Source: an uncultured Bacteroidaceae bacterium
Lineage (GTDB): Bacteria > Bacteroidota > Bacteroidia > Bacteroidales > Bacteroidaceae
Assembly (NCBI GenBank): GCA_905235525.1
Contig: CAJOLW010000010.1
Location: 1-64,000, forward strand
Reading direction: 5' to 3'
Length of the DNA: 64,000 nucleotides
Part shown: positions 59,577 to 64,000 of the stretch, one piece after another
How the letters are laid out: each line of letters begins with the position of its first letter
How positions within the stretch are numbered: position 1 is the stretch's first letter
Program-made: the position numbers and the translations under genes
The notes under the pieces: generated by a model
Database searches by the model: none
What the model saw: only the letters and a program-made list of their open reading frames with translations
Told to the model about the DNA's origin: nothing

Positions 59577-60818
59577 ATGATTGGAGAAGGTCAATATGAT
59601 TTGGAGCGATTTGTCCGTGCTCAAGGCTATCAGCATGTGGGGTATGTGGACGCGCTGAAGGAGGTGAAGGAAGGATGCAAATGGGGACACTGGATTTGGT
59701 ATGTCTTTCCGCAAATAAAGGGATTGGGACTTAGCGATTACAGTGAGTTCTATGGCATCGGAAGCATGGATGAGGCTCGTGCATACATGAGGCATCCTGT
59801 GCTGGGAATGCGGCTTAGAGAAATATCTGAGGTGTTGCTGCGAGTGGAGGTGAGGTCAATGACCGATATCTTCGGCAGCATTGATGCCATGAAGGTGAGG
59901 TCGTGCATGACCTTGTTTGACATGGTGGCACCGCATGATGTGTTTGAACGTGTGCTGGAGGAGTGTTTTCGAGGAGAACGGTGTAAGTTGACACTGAAAC
60001 GGTTTGGCACGGCTGACGGGATGAATGTGAGGATGTTGGGTGCGCTGGTGGGGGATGTCGTCGGTTCTGTGTATGAATTTAATAACACGAAAAGCGTGGA
60101 TTTTGAATTGTTCACTCCTTCATCGAATTTCACGGATGATTCGGTGATGACCCTGGCGGTGGCGAAGTGGTTGATGGAGGATGAATGTCACTCGATGCAA
60201 GGGTTGGTGGAATGTATGCAGGAGTTGGGACGTGAGCACCCGAATGCTGGATATGGTGGACGTTTCAGAGGCTGGCTTGGGGAGAGTGAACCGTTGCCGT
60301 ATAACAGTTGGGGCAATGGCTCGGGCATGCGGGTGAGTCCTGTGGGCTTGTATGCGAAGACTCTGGATGAGGCTTTGGCATTGGCAGCAGTGTCGGCGTC
60401 GGTCACTCACAATCATCCAGAGGGTGTGAAGGGTGCGCAGGCGATTGCGGCAAGTGTGTTTCTTTGCAAGGAGGGGCTGTCAAAAGAACAGATTAGATAC
60501 TATGTGGAACGGGTGTTTGGCTACCGATTACGGAGGAAGATAGCGGACATCCGACCTGCTTATTCGTTTGATGTTTCTTGTCAGGGAAGTGTGCCAGAGG
60601 CTATCATCGCCTTCTTGGAGGGAAACGATTTTGAGGAGGTCATCCGTTTGGCGGTTTCATTGGGTGGCGATTCCGACACAATTGCTTGCATGGCGGGTGC
60701 GATTGCCGCTTGTAAGTATCCGATTCCAAACGAGATGGCTGAAAGGTGTGATGAGATTCTGACAAATGACTTGCGGAAAATCAAGGACGATTTTATGAAG
60801 TTGTTGGATGAGAGATAG
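59577..60818 (+). CDS. DUF1810 - ADP-ribosylglycohydrolase fusion protein
   Basis: Residues 1-140 match DUF1810 (KWGHWIWYVFPQIKGLGLSDYSEFYGI; RHPVLGMRLREI). Residues 150-413 form a complete ADP-ribosylglycohydrolase with GALVGDVVGSVYEF, the magnesium site FTDDSVMTLAVA, and GGDSDTIACMAGAIA near the end. Glycohydrolases of this family remove ADP-ribose from proteins or from small molecules; DUF1810 has no proven function. The fusion suggests DUF1810 acts on the same or a related ADP-ribose substrate, which is inference. It is a single gene, with its own promoter and no transferase next to it. Confidence 0.9.
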   Translation: MIGEGQYDLERFVRAQGYQHVGYVDALKEVKEGCKWGHWIWYVFPQIKGLGLSDYSEFYGIGSMDEARAYMRHPVLGMRLREISEVLLRVEVRSMTDIFGSIDAMKVRSCMTLFDMVAPHDVFERVLEECFRGERCKLTLKRFGTADGMNVRMLGALVGDVVGSVYEFNNTKSVDFELFTPSSNFTDDSVMTLAVAKWLMEDECHSMQGLVECMQELGREHPNAGYGGRFRGWLGESEPLPYNSWGNGSGMRVSPVGLYAKTLDEALALAAVSASVTHNHPEGVKGAQAIAASVFLCKEGLSKEQIRYYVERVFGYRLRRKIADIRPAYSFDVSCQGSVPEAIIAFLEGNDFEEVIRLAVSLGGDSDTIACMAGAIAACKYPIPNEMAERCDEILTNDLRKIKDDFMKLLDER

Positions 60819-60887
60819 GTGATTTGTCTTGAAAATGCGTCTGATAGGGATTCTTAAGGTACTAACGCTCGGAAAACTCCCTTAAAA

Positions 60888-60919
60888 TTTGGATTTTCGC
60901 TCACTTAATCGTACCTTTG
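60888..60919 (+). promoter_or_regulatory. Promoter of ispE
   Basis: TTTG at 60888-60891, 20 nt, and TACCTTTG at 60912-60919, followed 28 nt later by the ispE ATG. Confidence 0.82.
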
Positions 60920-60946
60920 TCCCGTTAACTTAAAAAAGAAGAATGT

Positions 60947-61774
60947 ATGATAGTATATCCTAATGCGAAGATTAACATTGGTTTGAACGTTGTGGAGAAG
61001 CGTCCGGACGGCTACCATGATTTGGAAACGGTGTTTTATCCGATTGGTCTGCAAGACATCTTGGAGATTCAGGAGATTGAAACTGATGCACCTGAGTGTG
61101 GATATCGGTTGAAGGTGACAGGTACGGTACTGGATGGCTCGCCAGAGGATAATCTGGTGATACGTGCTTTTAAGTTGCTGAAGAAGGAGTTTGACTTGCC
61201 GCCAGTGAGCATCGGACTGTATAAGCATATTCCCACGGGTGCAGGTCTTGGCGGTGGCTCGGCTGATGCTGCTTTCACCATCAAGACATTGAACGAACGA
61301 TTCAAGTTGGGACTGACCACACAGCAAATGGAAGACCGTTGCTCTCAGTTGGGGGCTGACTGCCCATTCTTCATCCAGAATAAGCCTGTGTTTGCAACGG
61401 GTATCGGTAATGTCTTCCATCCCATAGAACTGAACTTGAAGTATAAGCAGTTGGTGCTGGTGAAGCCCGATGTGTTTGTCTCGACGAAAGATGCCTACGC
61501 CAAGGTGAAGGTGCAGCATCCGGAAAAGCAGTTGCCTGAACTGTTGGCACAGCCGATTGAAACATGGAAGGATACGGTGGTGAATGACTTCGAGGCGAGT
61601 GTATTCTCTAAGTATCCGGAGATTGCTGCGATCAAGGATAAATTGTATGATATAGGTGCGCTTTATGCCAGTATGTCAGGCAGTGGTTCGAGTGTGTTTG
61701 GCATCTTTGATGATCCTGTGGAGAATGTCGATGAGAAGTTCAGCGGCATGTTCTGCCGACAGAGAGAACTTTGA
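60947..61774 (+). CDS. ispE: 4-diphosphocytidyl-2-C-methyl-D-erythritol kinase
   Basis: The 275-residue GHMP kinase phosphorylates CDP-methylerythritol in the MEP isoprenoid pathway. The N-terminal [20 protein letters not shown] holds the catalytic Lys/Asp region, [15 protein letters not shown] near residue 93 is the ATP loop, and [12 protein letters not shown] near 243 is motif 3. Length is normal. It is transcribed alone, with a strong terminator right after it. Confidence 0.96.
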   Translation: MIVYPNAKINIGLNVVEKRPDGYHDLETVFYPIGLQDILEIQEIETDAPECGYRLKVTGTVLDGSPEDNLVIRAFKLLKKEFDLPPVSIGLYKHIPTGAGLGGGSADAAFTIKTLNERFKLGLTTQQMEDRCSQLGADCPFFIQNKPVFATGIGNVFHPIELNLKYKQLVLVKPDVFVSTKDAYAKVKVQHPEKQLPELLAQPIETWKDTVVNDFEASVFSKYPEIAAIKDKLYDIGALYASMSGSGSSVFGIFDDPVENVDEKFSGMFCRQREL

Positions 61775-61793
61775 ATAGGTGAAAGAGAAGCAT

Positions 61794-61844
61794 AAAAAAT
61801 GCTACCGAACTTGTCAATGAGAACAAGTTCGGTAGCATTTTTTT
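61794..61844. terminator. Bidirectional terminator between ispE and the porin gene
   Basis: A perfect 21-nt stem (61794-61814 with 61823-61843) and an 8-nt loop with A and T runs. The right end overlaps the stop codon of the putative porin gene. Confidence 0.93.
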
Positions 61845-63903
61845 AATCGTAGAAGTTCCAACTCAATCCGAAACGGATGCTGGCAGGATTCATCGGGTAG
61901 TGAGGAGACCAGAAGTAGCGGCCGTCAGACTGGTTGAAGTGGTGGTACATCACATAGAAGCGAGTGCGTTTCAAATCGAAATTGGCATAGACGGAAAGGA
62001 GAGGGTAGTTGCCCACTTTTTCTTTTTTCAGAGGATTTTGATTCATAAACATGCCAATGACGGGCGAATAGTCAGGTGCATAGTATTCAGTGAAGTATTT
62101 CATATCGGCACCAAACTCGGTCTTGAGCACCTTGGCAATTTTGAAACGCAGATACAGGTTTGTGTAGAGCGATATTGTCGGGAGAGGAAGCACTTCTGAG
62201 TGACTACAAGTCTGATAGGTGATGTCATTTTCCCAATGCAAGATGCCTAACTTGAAGTATTGGCGCAAATTGGCACTGAACACTTGGATGTTGTCGCTGC
62301 ACTGCATGGAAGAGACATTGTTGCTGATGGCTTGTTGCTCTGTACCTTCGTTGAATACGATGCCTGTATTTTGGAAATAGCAGAAGTTCTTGATGTTCTC
62401 CACACCCACGGTAATTTTTGTGTTGGTGTGTGGAATGTCAATGACACCTTCGATGCGCTGTCGGAACTCTTTGTCCACATCCTTGTCCCACCATGCGTGT
62501 TTGCCGTGATAGTTCCCGAAGTAGAAACTGGAACCGACATTCTTGACATAGGCGTTGAGTGCCACTTGGGCTGTGTCACCGAGTAATGGGATGTTGACCT
62601 CTGCATGACCATCCACCTCGAACTGTCCGATGTCCTGACCTGCCACGACAAATTCTCCGTTGAGATTGTAATGTACTGTTGTACCCTGGGTGCGGATGAT
62701 TTGGCCTCCCACAAATACATTGTGCTCATTGAAGTATTGCTTGCCGACAAGTCCTGTTTTGTTGGTGTAGTAACCTCCGTATCTGGTGGAATCGGGCAGC
62801 ATGAATCGGTTGTATTCGAAACCTACGTATGCATTTAGTCCAAACAATGCCCATTTGTTGAACCCTTCACACATGGAGATACCCAACAGACTCTTGGCAT
62901 GGAGGTGTTTTGTGTAGTCCTGCGTCGAATCGCCTGGCAGATAGGTGTAAGAATGATAATTCTCCGTCTCTTTATAAGCACGGTTGTTGCGCATCATGTT
63001 TTGAAACTTCACCGTATGGAAGATTTTGCTGACAGGCACAAAGACCTCTCGGGTGGTGACGGAATCCACTTCCTCTTCATGGTAAAAGCCTATGTTGTAG
63101 TGATGGTTGAAAAACACGATGTCGTGCTCTTGACGGTTCCAGGTCTGGGAGAGCAGGGTGGGGATGTCATTCGACGTAAACTCCCTTGACATGTTCTCAG
63201 GATTGGTGATGTAGCCTTCATCTTCAATGCCACCATTTTCTGCGGTCTTCATGAAGTTGTGCTGGTAGTAGAAGTGAAAGTTGTATTTGTCAGCGATGTA
63301 GGAAGCCCATGCCGAGGCGTTCATGTAACTGGTGGATTGTGTATCGTAGTATCCACGACCATAGATGTAGTCGAAGCCACCAAAGTTGAATTTCTTGCCT
63401 GCGTTATTGGTATAGGTCGCTTTGACATGGTCGGACCCCGTATTTTTCGAGCCATTCCAATTATAGGTCACGTTCATGAATGGCGATTTCGTATTGTAGA
63501 AGCGGAAATGTTCGGTGTCCACGAAGAACATGTCGAAAGGTTCCGTGAACATGAAGTCGGGAGTGATGGAACGTTCCATGAAAACACGCGACATGCGTGG
63601 GGAACCGACATTACCCAACGAATTGTAGTGCCCCTCAACACCTTCAGGTAAGTCGGTGTTCATGAACATGTGATGGAGTGTGTCAACATTAGTGTCTGTC
63701 ATGTTGCCATACTTCTCATCTACAATCCATGCTCTTATGTCGTTGGGAACGATTTTCTTTTTCTTTTTGGTTTCAGCAGAATCAGGACGGGAATCCATTG
63801 ACAAATCCGAGTTTGTTTCCAACTCTGATATGATACGTTGTGCATGACTCCCCGACGCAAGTAGTACAAAGAAAAGAATCGTTAATAAATATCTTGATTT
63901 CAA
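61843..63903 (-). CDS. Putative porin (Porin_10-type beta barrel)
   Basis: The 686-residue protein has a signal peptide (FFVLLASGSHAQ) and a Lys-rich start of the mature part. The rest is made of many alternating strands with aromatic girdles, such as FYYQHNFMKTAENGG and DLKRTRFYVMYHHFNQ, ending SIRFGLSWNFYD, a typical outer-membrane barrel end. It matches the putative-porin family found throughout Bacteroidetes. The role is probably passage of small solutes across the outer membrane; specificity is unknown. The 97 bp upstream to the window end hold no clear gene. Confidence 0.87.
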   Translation of the reverse strand: MKSRYLLTILFFVLLASGSHAQRIISELETNSDLSMDSRPDSAETKKKKKIVPNDIRAWIVDEKYGNMTDTNVDTLHHMFMNTDLPEGVEGHYNSLGNVGSPRMSRVFMERSITPDFMFTEPFDMFFVDTEHFRFYNTKSPFMNVTYNWNGSKNTGSDHVKATYTNNAGKKFNFGGFDYIYGRGYYDTQSTSYMNASAWASYIADKYNFHFYYQHNFMKTAENGGIEDEGYITNPENMSREFTSNDIPTLLSQTWNRQEHDIVFFNHHYNIGFYHEEEVDSVTTREVFVPVSKIFHTVKFQNMMRNNRAYKETENYHSYTYLPGDSTQDYTKHLHAKSLLGISMCEGFNKWALFGLNAYVGFEYNRFMLPDSTRYGGYYTNKTGLVGKQYFNEHNVFVGGQIIRTQGTTVHYNLNGEFVVAGQDIGQFEVDGHAEVNIPLLGDTAQVALNAYVKNVGSSFYFGNYHGKHAWWDKDVDKEFRQRIEGVIDIPHTNTKITVGVENIKNFCYFQNTGIVFNEGTEQQAISNNVSSMQCSDNIQVFSANLRQYFKLGILHWENDITYQTCSHSEVLPLPTISLYTNLYLRFKIAKVLKTEFGADMKYFTEYYAPDYSPVIGMFMNQNPLKKEKVGNYPLLSVYANFDLKRTRFYVMYHHFNQSDGRYFWSPHYPMNPASIRFGLSWNFYD

Positions 63904-64000
63904 AACTTTAATGCTTCTTACTTAAAATAAAAAAGGAATAAAATCTTTTCGTGCTGAAAATCCTTCTAAAACATGAATCGCAGATAGAACTCTACCAACT

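Noticed and set aside
63904-64000. Open minus-strand frame at the right edge, ending TAA near 63918
   Set aside because: Only about 25 codons are visible, with no recognisable motif; it could be the end of a gene outside the window but cannot be supported.
63975-64000. AGTTGGTAGAG-like sequence on the minus strand, similar to a tRNA D-loop
   Set aside because: The bases around it do not form D- or anticodon stems, and no TpsiC arm follows.

Overview
The window (about 64 kb) looks like chromosomal DNA of a Bacteroidales bacterium, most likely in or near Prevotella/Segatella. The basis is: (i) promoters of the Bacteroidetes type, with a -7 box TAnnTTTG and sometimes TTTG about 19-20 nt upstream, and few Shine-Dalgarno sites; (ii) families typical of this phylum (DUF4270 and DUF4296 lipoproteins, DUF3256, the lipoprotein TamL, Porin_10-type putative porin, DUF4886, type III glutamine synthetase, short GT5 glycogen/starch synthase); (iii) a trpBEGDCFA operon, pyruvate:ferredoxin oxidoreductase and a Na+-pumping decarboxylase, which suit an anaerobic fermenter. 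No rRNA, tRNA, prophage, CRISPR array or intact insertion sequence was seen. The one RNA gene found is rnpB.

Layout. 0-2.5 kb (+): the 3' end of an unknown gene, a twin-ATPase ABC protein and a YqiA-like hydrolase. 2.5-10 kb (-): DUF4270 lipoprotein, GT5 synthase, MBL hydrolase, aspS, tamL. 10-23 kb: SPOUT RNA methyltransferase (+), then on the minus strand a small conserved protein, DUF4296, lspA, an ileS reading frame broken twice, pyrI-pyrB, a lipoprotein, an NhaC-type antiporter, uxaA and two secreted proteins. 23.3-31.2 kb (+): a type I restriction-modification operon, hsdM - fic - hsdS - four-helix-bundle gene - hsdR. 31.3-38.3 kb (-): the trp operon with a leader peptide and attenuator. 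38.4-43.4 kb: three small secreted proteins (-), glnN (+), DUF3256 (-). 43.4-48.1 kb (-): a MacAB-TolC type efflux operon. 48.3-49.6 kb: rnpB and a YoeB-type toxin-antitoxin pair. 50-59.3 kb (-): nifJ, a frameshifted AAA ATPase, comF, oadG-oadA-oadB. 59.6-64 kb: a DUF1810-ADP-ribosylglycohydrolase fusion and ispE (+), and a putative porin (-).

What stands out is small repeat architecture tied to gene expression. Four promoters carry a tetrad of TTAGGAG-like heptamers exactly 8 nt from the -7 box. Two clusters of three 17-nt palindromes repeat with an exact 23-nt period just after the stop codons of tamL and trpB. The two tryptophan synthase genes trpB and trpA share a 21-nt A-rich heptamer leader next to their start codons. 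In the restriction operon, two arrays of a 10-nt unit starting with TAG flank the four-helix-bundle gene, supply the stop codons of the genes before them, and place stops in all three frames. A palindromic GC-rich element is inserted in frame inside trpA. Three frameshifts (two in ileS, one in the AAA ATPase) are either real lesions or assembly errors, and should be settled before functional conclusions are drawn.
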